The position numbers and the translations under genes were made by a program. The notes beneath the pieces are model-generated. The model worked only from the letters and a program-made list of their open reading frames with translations. It was not told the DNA's origin and made no database searches. This document shows positions 24,478 to 33,261 of a stretch of DNA of 42,935 bases, in pieces. The stretch is from positions 1 to 42,935 of the forward strand of contig CAIJGS010000140.1 in NCBI GenBank assembly GCA_903820285.1. The letters are read 5' to 3'. The stretch comes from an uncultured Verrucomicrobia subdivision 3 bacterium. GTDB taxonomy: Bacteria; Verrucomicrobiota; Verrucomicrobiia; Limisphaerales; UBA11358. Within the stretch, counting starts at the first letter, position 1. Each line of letters starts with the position of its first letter.

Positions 24478-25454
24478 GAGATGACCAGTTTGGTGCCTTC
24501 GAAATCAAAGCCGAACCGGACTTCCTTCAGTCCGGCCGTCCGCATGGCGTGCCGGAGCTTCGCCTTGTCGTCGGCATAAAACATCAGGAAACCGCCACCG
24601 CCAGCGCCAATCAGCTTGCCGCCCAAGGCGCCACTCGTCATGGCCAGTTCGTACCATTCGTTGATCTTGGGGTTGCTCATCCCGCCGCTGCGCTGCTTCT
24701 TGTGCTGCCAGTGGACATCCATCAACCGCGCGAACTCGCGCAGGTTGCCCGTTTCCAAGGCCACCTTGCTCTGCAGACCCAGATCCTTTACAAAGTGCAG
24801 ATTATCAATCATCGACTGGTCCGCCGACTTCGACTTCTGATCCTGTTCCTTCAGTATAGCCGAGGCGGAACGGGAATAGCCGGTGAAGAAGAGCAGCAGG
24901 TTGTCTTCCAACGCGTCCCGGGTGTCGTCCGAAATCTTGAGGGGCCACGCTTCCACCCGGCCATCCGGCAGGAAGTTGAAGCAGGTGATGCCACCATAGG
25001 CGGCAATGTACTGATCCTGCTTGCCGATGGGCTCTTTCAGGCGGTTGAGCTCGATATCGCATGCCTGCGCAGCCAGTTCGGCCGGATGCACCAAGTTGCG
25101 CTTGTGGGCATGGAGGGCTTTCAACAAGGCGGTGGTAAAGCTGCCGGAGGAGCCCAGGCCGGTGCCGGCGGGAATGTCCGCCATGGAGGTCAACTCGAGG
25201 GCATGACCATCGTGGCCGATCAGGTCAAAGGCTTCACGGATGATGGGATGCTTTAGTTGCGAGGCGGTTGGCACGCGCTCCAGTTCCGAGTATTTGATGA
25301 TCAGGTCGGAGACAAAGGTCTCGTGCAACGTGATATACACATACTTGTTGATGGCGGCAGCGATGAGGAAACCGCCAAACTTCTCGTAGTAGGACGGCAA
25401 ATCCGTGCCGCCGCCACCGAGACTGATGCGCAAGGGAGATCGGGCTATGATCAT
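24474..25454 (-). CDS. hddA: D-glycero-alpha-D-manno-heptose 7-phosphate kinase (GHMP family)
   Basis: This 326-residue GHMP kinase begins with RSPLRISLGGGGTDLPSYYE, the hallmark of HddA-type kinases. It carries the ATP-binding motif DIPAGTGLGSSGSFTTALL (residues 93-111). The C-terminal GALGGKLIGAGGGGFLMFY is motif 3 of the family. It phosphorylates heptose 7-phosphate at C1 to give the alpha 1,7-bisphosphate. It heads the compact heptose block and follows the glycosyltransferase by 61 bp. The absence of HldE and the presence of HddA and HddC show that the nucleotide sugar is GDP-linked, not ADP-linked. Confidence 0.92.
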   Translation of the reverse strand: MIIARSPLRISLGGGGTDLPSYYEKFGGFLIAAAINKYVYITLHETFVSDLIIKYSELERVPTASQLKHPIIREAFDLIGHDGHALELTSMADIPAGTGLGSSGSFTTALLKALHAHKRNLVHPAELAAQACDIELNRLKEPIGKQDQYIAAYGGITCFNFLPDGRVEAWPLKISDDTRDALEDNLLLFFTGYSRSASAILKEQDQKSKSADQSMIDNLHFVKDLGLQSKVALETGNLREFARLMDVHWQHKKQRSGGMSNPKINEWYELAMTSGALGGKLIGAGGGGFLMFYADDKAKLRHAMRTAGLKEVRFGFDFEGTKLVIS

Positions 25455-25515
25455 GAGGGGTTAATGAAAAAGGAAAATCAGCGGACGGGAAAGCGAAATG
25501 TTGGAGAAAATCGGT

Positions 25516-26712
25516 TTATGGCTGCTTTGTGTTACCGGCGACCGTCTCCACCAACCGGCCATACGCAGACACCACCTGCTCCCAATCATAGGTCTGCTGG
25601 CAAGCGGTCCAGCCTTCGGTGCTGAGTTTTTGCCGCTGTTCGGGCGAACCGGCCAGTTCGCGTAATTTGGCGATAAAGTCCGCTTCATCGCGCGCCACCC
25701 GGCCGCCAGGCAAATCCGCCACGCAGCCGACATCAGTAGAAAGCCACGGCGTATGGCTGGCCATGGCTTCCAACAACACAATGGGCTGGGTCTCTGCCTT
25801 GGCGGTGAGGACGAACAAATCGGCGGCGCGGTAGGCGGCGCAGGTTTGGGTGCGATTCAGTTTTTCGAGCAACACAACTTTTCCCGCCGGATACTGCTTT
25901 TGCAATTCGGCGTCCAACTGGCGCACCTGCTCCGCATACTCATTGATTTCACTGCCGATCAATACCAGCGTGGCGTCCTTAAGTTGTGCCTGGCGAAAGG
26001 CCCGCACGGTCATGAGCTGGTTTTTGCGGTCGCAATAATTCGCGACAAACAGGAGCATCAGTCCTTGGCCAACGCCGTGTTGACGTCGGAAATCCGGCAG
26101 CGAGGGATCATTGAATTCCCGGGCAAACGCCCCGTTGGCAATCACAGAAACCGCCTTGTAGCGGGTCGCCCGCGCCAGCCAGTGGTCAAAAAATCGGTTA
26201 AAATCGCGCCGCTGGCTCAGCACCACCAGGTGATCGAACTTACGCATCAGCCAGGGTGTGCGCGCCACCAGCGGCCATCCCCCCATCCAGTAGGTGATGC
26301 CCCAGGGGAATTTGGGGAAAACGTTCCACAAATGGGGGGTGTAACCGTGACTTACCAGGATTTTTTTGGGCTTCAACTGCCGCAGCAATGGCTCTGCCAA
26401 ATACGTGGGCCAGGCATCCCAGTTTTCAAAAATGATCAGGTCGTAATCACCGTCGGTCAAAAAACGGCGATAGCGGGCAATCTCCGCCGGCGTGGCCTGC
26501 AAAGCGATGCGCCGGTTGGCGCTGCCACTGATTTGAAATGATTCGACGAAGGGATTGGCTGCCGGCAGGGATGGCTGGCGCCCCGGATGCATGCCGGTGG
26601 CCACGGTCACGGCATGGCCCAGCCGCACCAGCCCGCGCGTGAGCACAGACACGGCTTCGGAACAGCCGTCGGCATACGGCGGATAGGTAAAGGTGGTGAC
26701 TAGGATTTTCAC
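25516..26712 (-). CDS. GT4-type glycosyltransferase
   Basis: The 398-residue GT-B glycosyltransferase is best started at GTG 26712, giving KILVTTFTYPPYADGCSEAV. An ATG 11 codons upstream is open but would add a non-homologous cap. The C-terminal half has the acceptor-to-donor linker, LMLLFVANYCDRKNQLMTV, and the nucleotide-sugar motif ETQPIVLLEAMASHTPW, which contains the E-x7-E pair. It should transfer a sugar, possibly heptose, to a growing surface glycan at the inner face of the membrane. It lies between the flippase and hddA on the same strand. Donor and acceptor are unknown. Confidence 0.9.
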   Translation of the reverse strand: MKILVTTFTYPPYADGCSEAVSVLTRGLVRLGHAVTVATGMHPGRQPSLPAANPFVESFQISGSANRRIALQATPAEIARYRRFLTDGDYDLIIFENWDAWPTYLAEPLLRQLKPKKILVSHGYTPHLWNVFPKFPWGITYWMGGWPLVARTPWLMRKFDHLVVLSQRRDFNRFFDHWLARATRYKAVSVIANGAFAREFNDPSLPDFRRQHGVGQGLMLLFVANYCDRKNQLMTVRAFRQAQLKDATLVLIGSEINEYAEQVRQLDAELQKQYPAGKVVLLEKLNRTQTCAAYRAADLFVLTAKAETQPIVLLEAMASHTPWLSTDVGCVADLPGGRVARDEADFIAKLRELAGSPEQRQKLSTEGWTACQQTYDWEQVVSAYGRLVETVAGNTKQP

Positions 26713-26790
26713 ACGATCAAACCGGCACTTCCGGAATGATACCATGCCCGCCGGGTTTGTAAAACGAAGCCGTTGCCCCCATTTCAGAAA

Positions 26791-28389
26791 TCAGGATTCC
26801 GCGCGAACGATTTTTTTCAGGAAAGGCAACCGGCCGGCAATTTCCAGCCGCAGGTTGCGGGATAGCCCAAACTGAAATAGGGCAAATGTCGCCCACAGCC
26901 CGAGCACGGGCAAAATGACCACCAGTTGCAACGTCACCGGCAGATGGCCCATGGCCCACCAGGCACCCGCCGCCACGGGTACCAGCCCGGCCGCCAGCCA
27001 AAGCGGCTGCCGGTGCCACACGGCGAGCTGCCCCCAGGTCATGCCGAAATATTTTTGGGTGCGGTAAAGGCCGTATGGCAGGCTGAAACACAGGCAGCAA
27101 CCAATTGACGCCAGCAGCATCAGGGTAATGCCGTGGTATGCGGACAGCATTTCCGCACTGCCCGCCTCGGCTCCGGCCGGCACGGTCACCACCCGGCCCA
27201 AGGCATGCAGCAGGACCATGAGCCCGATAAATACGCTGCCCTCGATCAAAAAGATGAAACGCATGAAGCGGAAGATCTTGGACTGGCCCACAAAACCGGT
27301 GTGCGCATGGACCGACACGCACAGCACCAGCCAGACCGCCAGCAACAGATCATTCACCGGCGCCCAGCTGATTTTGCCATGCGTCCAATAGTGCAGAAAC
27401 GTGCTGTTGCCAATGGCGAACATCACCGCCGCCGCCACGGCCAGACTCATGGAAACCTCCACAATCTGCCGGAACCGGTGCTGCAATTTCGCGCGCTCGC
27501 CCCGCACCATCATCTCCGCCAGCGCCGAACTGGAGAAATCAAATACCCGGTAAATGACCACCGTCAGCATCCCATATGCCCGCGTACTCACATTCCAGAC
27601 CGTGGCCGCATCCAGACCCACCAGCCGGGTCAGCAGAATCGTCTGGCTGGCGCTGACCAGCTGGGCTCCGATGTTGTATAGAAATACGTTCTGGGCAAAA
27701 TGAAACAGTTCGCGGAATTTGATCCAACTTGGCCGTCCCCATTCGTGCGCCGACGGCATAAAACCGAACCGACGACACGCCCAGGCACTGACCGCCAAAC
27801 TCGTCGTCAGCCCGGCCAGTTGGCCTACCAGCAGGCTGTAGACCCCCAGCCCCGAGGAGAACGCCACCCACATCGAACCGAAGTTGGCGATCAGCGCCGC
27901 CGTCCCGGCGTGATTGGAAATGTCAAATCGCTGATGTGCCGAGAGCATCAGATTGAAAATCTTGGAGGCCAGACCGGCGGCCGTCAGCACACTTTGACCC
28001 GCCAGCAGCCAGAAGAAATGACCCTGCAAGTTCACCGGCACATTCATCAGCGGCCCCGCCACCAGGGCGATGGCCAGACCAACCAGACACACCAGTCCGC
28101 CCTGCACCATTCCCACCAGTACAGTGGTCTGCACCACCCCGCCATATTCACCACCGGTGCGCCGGTCCTTGTAATCGATGAGAATGCGGGAAGCCGATGC
28201 CGCCAGCCCCAGATCCACCAGATTCAGGTAAACCATGATCTGTGAGGTGAGCGCCCAAAGCCCGAACTCCGTCCGGGTGGGCAGGTAATGCAAGGCCAGC
28301 GGCACCGAGGCCAGCGTGTAAAGGATATTGGTTCCCAGCATCAAGTAGCCTGAGATGAGCGAATGGGCAAATCGTTTGAGCCGGGACAT
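26791..28389 (-). CDS. Lipid-linked oligosaccharide flippase (Wzx/MATE-like polysaccharide transporter)
   Basis: The 532-residue protein has about 12-14 membrane spans. It begins FAHSLISGYLMLGTNILYTL, with LPTRTEFGLWALTSQIMVY typical of polysaccharide-biosynthesis flippases. The DLGLAASASRILIDYKD loop is also characteristic. It probably moves an undecaprenyl-linked glycan across the inner membrane. It is the first gene of the heptose/glycan cluster; the GT4 gene follows after 46-78 bp depending on the start used. The upstream 237 bp must carry the cluster promoter. No polymerase (Wzy) or ligase gene is present in the window, so the cluster is incomplete or its partners lie elsewhere. Confidence 0.88.
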   Translation of the reverse strand: MSRLKRFAHSLISGYLMLGTNILYTLASVPLALHYLPTRTEFGLWALTSQIMVYLNLVDLGLAASASRILIDYKDRRTGGEYGGVVQTTVLVGMVQGGLVCLVGLAIALVAGPLMNVPVNLQGHFFWLLAGQSVLTAAGLASKIFNLMLSAHQRFDISNHAGTAALIANFGSMWVAFSSGLGVYSLLVGQLAGLTTSLAVSAWACRRFGFMPSAHEWGRPSWIKFRELFHFAQNVFLYNIGAQLVSASQTILLTRLVGLDAATVWNVSTRAYGMLTVVIYRVFDFSSSALAEMMVRGERAKLQHRFRQIVEVSMSLAVAAAVMFAIGNSTFLHYWTHGKISWAPVNDLLLAVWLVLCVSVHAHTGFVGQSKIFRFMRFIFLIEGSVFIGLMVLLHALGRVVTVPAGAEAGSAEMLSAYHGITLMLLASIGCCLCFSLPYGLYRTQKYFGMTWGQLAVWHRQPLWLAAGLVPVAAGAWWAMGHLPVTLQLVVILPVLGLWATFALFQFGLSRNLRLEIAGRLPFLKKIVRAES

Positions 28390-28591
28390 GTACCTTATTG
28401 ATTGACCTGCAATTGCCGCAAATGTTCATTTAATCCCGGGGAAAACACCACTCCAAAAATATCCCAAAGAAATCGTTGCGGGTTGAACGCCCACTCAAGG
28501 CAACTTATCCGGAGCTATAAGTCACCCATCAACGCTGGGCCGCCGACTAGTAAGACAAAAGCCTGGCAAGGATTAAAGCATCATTAAGACA

Positions 28592-28620
28592 TTGACTAAG
28601 CAGCCGTTTTTTGCCCTAAT
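28592..28620 (+). promoter_or_regulatory. Possible promoter of the small basic protein gene
   Basis: TTGACT (28592-28597) is separated by 17 bp from CCTAAT (28615-28620). The latter is only six bases from the ATG, so the message would be almost leaderless, like the tetR transcript. The -10 match is weak. Confidence 0.35.
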
Positions 28621-28626
28621 TTGCTT

Positions 28627-28989
28627 ATGAGTATCACAAACCTGACTCCTTCCCAGCTGCGTCGCGCGGCGGAACTTAAAGAAAAAATTGATTCTTTGGA
28701 ACTGGAACTGGCCGGTCTGCTCGGTTCTTCGGCGGCTGTAACCAGCCCCGTTGCCACCAAGGGCAAGAAATCCAAATTCGGTCCCGAAGCCATTGCCCGC
28801 ATCCGCGCCGGACAGAAAGCCCGCTGGGCGAAATTCAACGCGGCCAAAGGCGAGGCCGCTCCCGCCAAGCCGGCCAAGAAGATCAAGAAGGCCCGTAAAA
28901 TGAGCCCCGAAGGCCTCGCCCGCATCCGCGCCGCGCAAAAAGCCCGCTGGGCGAAGGTAAAATCCGCCAAAGCCGCCAAGGCGAACTAA
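28627..28989 (+). CDS. Small basic Lys/Ala-rich protein with duplicated PE-ARIRA-QKARWAK motif
   Basis: From ATG 28627 the frame gives 120 residues. An N-terminal helix (SQLRRAAELKEKIDSLELEL) probably forms a coiled coil. After a Ser/Ala linker come two near-identical blocks, GPEAIARIRAGQKARWAKFN and SPEGLARIRAAQKARWAKVK, separated by a Lys/Pro/Ala-rich spacer. The protein is very basic and ends KSAKAAKAN. I recall similar RARIAAAQKARWAK proteins in Verrucomicrobiota and related phyla, all uncharacterised. Charge and repeat layout suggest binding of DNA or RNA, with the coiled coil for dimerisation; this is inference. It is a monocistronic gene with a strong terminator. Confidence 0.85.
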   Translation: MSITNLTPSQLRRAAELKEKIDSLELELAGLLGSSAAVTSPVATKGKKSKFGPEAIARIRAGQKARWAKFNAAKGEAAPAKPAKKIKKARKMSPEGLARIRAAQKARWAKVKSAKAAKAN

Positions 28990-29017
28990 ACTGCTAAACC
29001 CGACTTACTAAGATATG

Positions 29018-29050
29018 ACAGCCGCAGCCCTGCTGCGGCTGTTTTGTTTT
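29018..29050 (+). terminator. Rho-independent terminator of the small basic protein gene
   Basis: A perfect 10-bp stem (acagccgcag at 29018-29027 with ctgcggctgt at 29033-29042) has a five-base loop and is followed by TTT-G-TTTT. It lies 28 bp after the stop codon. Confidence 0.92.
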
Positions 29051-29119
29051 AACTTCCTGACACAGCAATTCGCCGGCGCCGGCCGGCCATTCCGGCCGCC
29101 AATCGTGGACCTATGAATA

Positions 29120-30142
29120 TCAATAACTCATCCGGTCCATTTTCACCTTGCCCCGGAAGATCCAATAAATGCTGACCGTATAAGCCACCACCACCGGAAT
29201 GCCAATGCAGGCGATAATCAGCATGATCCCCAATGTCTTAGGCGAAGATGCCGCATTGTAAATGGTCAGGCTGTTTTCCGGGGCCGGCAGGCTGTAAATC
29301 ATGTTGGGATACAGGTTCAGTGCAAACAGCGCCATGAGCGTGATGATGGCCGCACACGAAGAAAAAAACGCCCGGCCATCCCGGCCATGGTGAAACTCAC
29401 GGGGGATGTTTGCAATTGCCAGCATGTTGGCCAGCGCCACGGTGAACAGCCACGGATTCTCCCGCACCCGGGCCGCCATGTGCGGCACATACAACAGCGT
29501 GGACATGGAGAGCGTCACCGCGCAGATTACAAAGAAGATGATGCAACGCATCGCCCAGACCCGCAATTTGTCATGCAACTTATCCTCCGTTTTCATCACC
29601 CCATAAATCGCGCCATGCATCATGAAAAGGGCCAGCGTAGTTATTCCGACCAGCAAGGGATAAGGGGTTAGCAATCCCAGAAACGTACCGGCAAACTCCC
29701 CCTGCGCATCAATCGGCACGCCCCAGGCAATGTTACCCAGCGCCGTGCCAATCAGCAGCGAGGATAAAATGCTCCCGCCCGCAAAACTTATATCCCACAT
29801 CCGCCGCCACCAAAGTTCGGGCCGCTTGCTGCGAAACTCAATCGCCACCGCCCGGAAGATCAGGGATGCCAGTAATAACATCAGCGCCAGATAGAAGCCG
29901 GAAAAGGCCGTGGCATAAACATTCGGAAACGCCGCGAACAGCGCGCCGCCACCCGTGACCAGCCAGACTTCATTGCCATCCCACACCGGGCCAATGCTAT
30001 TCAACATCACCCGCCGCTCCTGATCCGTGCGGGTGAACAGGTGCAGCGCGCCAATGCCCAGGTCAAAGCCGTCCAGCATCGCGTAGCCGGTGAACAGGAC
30101 GCCCACGAGCACAAACCAGATGGAATTTAGATCGAGGTGCAT
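29120..30142 (-). CDS. cydB: Cytochrome bd ubiquinol oxidase subunit II
   Basis: The 340-residue membrane subunit has about eight spans and the CydB hallmark YAMLDGFDLGIGALHLF in the first helix (about 20-36). It also has SIGPVWDGNEVWLVTGGGALFAAFP, another invariant stretch, read here as two adjacent parts. CydB stabilises the heme-bearing subunit CydA in the high-affinity quinol oxidase that reduces oxygen to water and conserves energy without pumping protons. It follows cydA after four bases. No small CydX-type frame or cydDC assembly transporter is visible downstream. Confidence 0.94.
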   Translation of the reverse strand: MHLDLNSIWFVLVGVLFTGYAMLDGFDLGIGALHLFTRTDQERRVMLNSIGPVWDGNEVWLVTGGGALFAAFPNVYATAFSGFYLALMLLLASLIFRAVAIEFRSKRPELWWRRMWDISFAGGSILSSLLIGTALGNIAWGVPIDAQGEFAGTFLGLLTPYPLLVGITTLALFMMHGAIYGVMKTEDKLHDKLRVWAMRCIIFFVICAVTLSMSTLLYVPHMAARVRENPWLFTVALANMLAIANIPREFHHGRDGRAFFSSCAAIITLMALFALNLYPNMIYSLPAPENSLTIYNAASSPKTLGIMLIIACIGIPVVVAYTVSIYWIFRGKVKMDRMSY

Positions 30143-30146
30143 GATG

Positions 30147-31514
30147 TTAATGGGATTGGTGTTCGGGTAAGGCCAGCTTGCCGGCCGGAGTCAGGTCTGC
30201 GTCATCCGGGCCGTGCTGGATCTTGTCGTTGAGCAGAAATACAAACACACTGAACAGCAGGAAATAAATCACGGTGAACAGGATCAGCGAGGTCAGCACC
30301 ACGTTGGCTTTCACCACGGCGGATAATCCCTCCGGCGTTCGCATCACGCCATACACCAGCCACGGTTGCCGCCCCACTTCCGCCGCGAACCAGCCCAACT
30401 GGTTGGCGAGTTGCGGCCCCAGTACGGAAAACACCAGCAACCAGAGTAGCCAGCGCCGCTGTGTCAAAGTGCCCCGATAGAGACACCAAACGCCAAGCAG
30501 CGCCACCCCGATCAACGTGAATCCAATGCCCACCATGCCGTGGAAAAACAAAAACGACGCCGTCACCGGCGGCCGGTCCGCCGGCTTGAACGCGTCCAGC
30601 CCGGTCACTGGCGCATGAAAATCGTTGTGCGCCAGAAAGCTCAGCAGATACGGCGCCGTCAGGCCGACCGTTCGTTCATTCTTTTCATCCACCCACCCGG
30701 CGATCACCAGCGGCGCATTGGAAGTGGTCTGGTACAATCCTTCAAACGCCGCCAGCTTGGCCGGCTGGTTCTTCGCCACGCCCTGCGCGCTCGTATGCCC
30801 CGTCACTCCCTGCAAGAGCGATGCCCCCAGCGCCACCACGAGCCCCACCTTCAGTGAAGCCCGGGCAAATTCCACATGCCGCTGCTTGAGCAGGTACCAC
30901 GCGCTCACGCTGACCACCAGAAACGCCCCCGCACACCACGCTCCGCAAACTGTATGGAACAAACGTTCCATCGACGATGGATTGAAAACCACCTGCCAGA
31001 AGTCCGTGACCTCCGCCCGGGCCTTGAGCCCTTCGCCCACAATGTGATACCCCGCCGGCGTCTGCATCCAGGAATTGGCCACCACAATCCAGACCGCGCT
31101 GAAATGTGCCCCCAGCGCCACCATGCAGGTGGAAAAGAAATGGAGTTTCCGCCCGACCTTTTCCCAGCCAAAGAGCAGCACCGCCAGAAAGCCTGACTCC
31201 AGAAAAAACGCAAAGATCCCCTCCGCCGCCAGCGCGCTGCCAAACACGTCCCCCACGAACCGCGAATAGCTGGCCCAGTTCGTCCCGAATTCAAATTCCA
31301 TCACAATCCCCGTGGCCACCCCGATGGCAAACGTCAGCGCAAACACGCGCGTCCAGAACCGCGCCAGCTGATGGTACAGGTCATTGCCCGTCTTCAGCCA
31401 CAGCCCCTCCATGATCACCAGCATCAGCCCCAGCCCGATGCTGAGCGGCGGATACAGGTAATGAAAAGCGATGGTGGCGCCAAATTGAATCCGGGAAAGG
31501 GTCAGAACATCCAT
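30147..31514 (-). CDS. cydA: Cytochrome bd ubiquinol oxidase subunit I
   Basis: Started at ATG 31514 (an ATG four codons upstream has a GGAAG touching it and is less likely), this is 455 residues. [20 protein letters not shown] contains His18, the heme b595 ligand by analogy to E. coli His19. [21 protein letters not shown] and WCAGAF near RLFHTVC carry the other ligand regions, and [19 protein letters not shown] is the invariant C-terminal motif. The length is well below E. coli CydA (522), consistent with a short Q-loop, as in cyanide-insensitive (CIO) or similar types. It forms the quinol oxidase with CydB. Confidence 0.94.
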   Translation of the reverse strand: MDVLTLSRIQFGATIAFHYLYPPLSIGLGLMLVIMEGLWLKTGNDLYHQLARFWTRVFALTFAIGVATGIVMEFEFGTNWASYSRFVGDVFGSALAAEGIFAFFLESGFLAVLLFGWEKVGRKLHFFSTCMVALGAHFSAVWIVVANSWMQTPAGYHIVGEGLKARAEVTDFWQVVFNPSSMERLFHTVCGAWCAGAFLVVSVSAWYLLKQRHVEFARASLKVGLVVALGASLLQGVTGHTSAQGVAKNQPAKLAAFEGLYQTTSNAPLVIAGWVDEKNERTVGLTAPYLLSFLAHNDFHAPVTGLDAFKPADRPPVTASFLFFHGMVGIGFTLIGVALLGVWCLYRGTLTQRRWLLWLLVFSVLGPQLANQLGWFAAEVGRQPWLVYGVMRTPEGLSAVVKANVVLTSLILFTVIYFLLFSVFVFLLNDKIQHGPDDADLTPAGKLALPEHQSH

Positions 31515-31872
31515 AACACCAGCCATCTTCCACTAAATTTGGCCGTTGCCTACCATTTTTTGTCATATAATCCAAACTATCTGTTCTGCTAAATCTTATT
31601 AGAAGGCATGTTGCTGCAAAGCAACCCGTTTTTTGGGCAAAACTCCCCCTTCCCGGGCCCAGGCATAGTCCTTTGCCATGCTGCTGGCAAAAGACCGTCC
31701 GTCCGACCCCGGCCCGCTCCGGGGTGCCGGGAAAGGCAATTTTGCCGCCCCAAGCCGTCCATTCGGATGAAAACGGCGATTTTTGTGATTTTTTCGCTTT
31801 CGCTGCTTGCCAAGGTTTGCGGTTGTCGGCATTTTTTCCAAAACTTTAATTAATGACCTTGCGAAAGGAGCC
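31515..31872. other. GC-rich, potentially structured intergenic region between cydA and gltA (candidate leader RNA or sRNA)
   Basis: The 358-bp divergent region contains several nested inverted repeats. One is a small hairpin, gttgct/agcaac (31610-31625). Next is an outer stem, ttcccgg (31650-31656) with ccgggaa (31727-31733), enclosing two hairpins: tttgcc/ggcaaa (31672-31691) and accccgg/ccggggt (31706-31725). A stem gccgt/acggc (31754-31777) is followed by TTTTT. Read on the plus strand this is a three-way junction followed by a terminator-like hairpin upstream of gltA. It could be a regulatory leader or a small RNA, or only a decayed repeat. No open frame here is convincing. Confidence 0.4.
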
Positions 31873-33168
31873 ATGAGCAAAGAAGCAAAACTTGAATTGG
31901 ACGGAAAATCTTACACGTTGCCCACCTTGGTCGGCAGCGAGGGTGAGAAAGCGGTGGATATTTCAAGCCTCCGGGCGACCACCAACTACATCACCATTGA
32001 TGACGGCTACGGGAACACCGGTTCCTGCACCAGCAAGATCACCTTTATCGATGGCGATGAGGGTATTCTGCGCTACCGCGGCATCCCCATTGAGGAACTG
32101 GCTGAAAAGTCCAATTTCATCGAGACCGCCTATCTGATCATTTACGGCGATCTTCCCAACCACGCGCAGATCAAGCGGTTCTCGGATTTGCTCACCGACA
32201 ACCAGTTCCTGCACGAGGACATGAAGTTCCATTTCCAAGGCTTCCCCTCCGGCGCCCATCCCATGGCCATTCTGAGCGCCATGATCAATGCCGCCAGCTG
32301 CTATGACGAGGACCTGATGCGCTGGCAATGGGGCAAGACCAAGCAGTTTGATGTCTATGTTGCCCGGCTGATTTCCCAGGTGCGCACGATTGCCGCCTAC
32401 TCCTACCGCAAGTCCAAGGGTCTCCCGCTGATCTATCCCAAACAGACGTATAAATATACCGCCAATTTCCTGCACATGATGTTCTCCAATCCTTACGAGG
32501 ATTTTGAGATCAAGCCGGAAGTGGTCAAGGCGCTGGATCTGATTTTCCTCCTGCACGCGGATCACGAGCAGAACTGCTCCACTTCCACCGTGCGCATGGT
32601 GGCCTCCTCACAGGCCAACCTATTTGCCAGTTGCTCCGCCGGCGTCTGCGCCCTTTGGGGCCCGCTCCATGGCGGCGCGAACCAGTCCGTCATCGAAATG
32701 CTTCAGCAGATCCACAAGGAAGGTGACGACGGTTCCAAGTTCATTACCGCCGCCAAAGACAAGAACAGCGGCCGCAAACTGATGGGCTTCGGCCACCGCG
32801 TTTACAAAAACTACGATCCCCGCGCCAAGATCATCAAGAAGGCCTGCGATGAAGTGCTATCCAAACTGCACATCACCGACCCGCTCCTCGACATCGCCAA
32901 GCGCCTGGAAGAGGCCGCGTTGCAAGATCCTTATTTCGTCGAACGCAAGCTGTATCCGAACGTGGATTTCTACAGCGGCATCATCATGCGCGCCATCGGG
33001 ATTCCCGTGGAAATGTTCACCGTCATGTTCGCCATCGGCCGCATGCCCGGCTGGATCGCCAACTACAAGGAAATCATGGACGAGCCCAAGAGCCGCATCT
33101 ACCGTCCGCGCCAGGTGTACACCGGCAAGACCATCAATCCGTACGTCCCGATCCACGACCGGAAGTAA
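31873..33168 (+). CDS. gltA: Citrate synthase (type II)
   Basis: The 431-residue enzyme condenses oxaloacetate with acetyl-CoA, the entry step of the TCA cycle. ATG 31873 is chosen because AAAGGAG lies two bases upstream and the product matches GltA length; the frame is open from 31807. The N-terminal domain with [20 protein letters not shown] is typical of hexameric Gram-negative enzymes. The active-site histidines are in [12 protein letters not shown] and [15 protein letters not shown], and the aspartate in [11 protein letters not shown]. It is monocistronic, diverges from cydA, and ends in a strong terminator. Confidence 0.97.
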   Translation: MSKEAKLELDGKSYTLPTLVGSEGEKAVDISSLRATTNYITIDDGYGNTGSCTSKITFIDGDEGILRYRGIPIEELAEKSNFIETAYLIIYGDLPNHAQIKRFSDLLTDNQFLHEDMKFHFQGFPSGAHPMAILSAMINAASCYDEDLMRWQWGKTKQFDVYVARLISQVRTIAAYSYRKSKGLPLIYPKQTYKYTANFLHMMFSNPYEDFEIKPEVVKALDLIFLLHADHEQNCSTSTVRMVASSQANLFASCSAGVCALWGPLHGGANQSVIEMLQQIHKEGDDGSKFITAAKDKNSGRKLMGFGHRVYKNYDPRAKIIKKACDEVLSKLHITDPLLDIAKRLEEAALQDPYFVERKLYPNVDFYSGIIMRAIGIPVEMFTVMFAIGRMPGWIANYKEIMDEPKSRIYRPRQVYTGKTINPYVPIHDRK

Positions 33169-33191
33169 ATTCCGTCTCTCCCCAGTTTCTT

Positions 33192-33220
33192 AAACGCGGC
33201 CCATCCGGGCCGCGTTTTTT
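33192..33220 (+). terminator. Rho-independent terminator of gltA
   Basis: A perfect 11-bp stem (aaacgcggccc at 33192-33202 with gggccgcgttt at 33207-33217) has a four-base loop and runs into T residues. It lies 23 bp after the gltA stop. Confidence 0.93.
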
Positions 33221-33261
33221 ATTTTCACTGGATGTTGGGAATTCGGCGTTGGATGTTCCGG

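Noticed and set aside
29081..29097. GC-rich hairpin ggccgg-ccatt-ccggcc downstream of cydB
   Set aside because: No T-run on the minus strand, so it was not called as a terminator.
31589..31880. Two overlapping minus-strand frames of 74 and 93 codons upstream of cydA
   Set aside because: They follow from GC-rich inverted repeats and read Pro/Gly/Arg-rich text without a domain.
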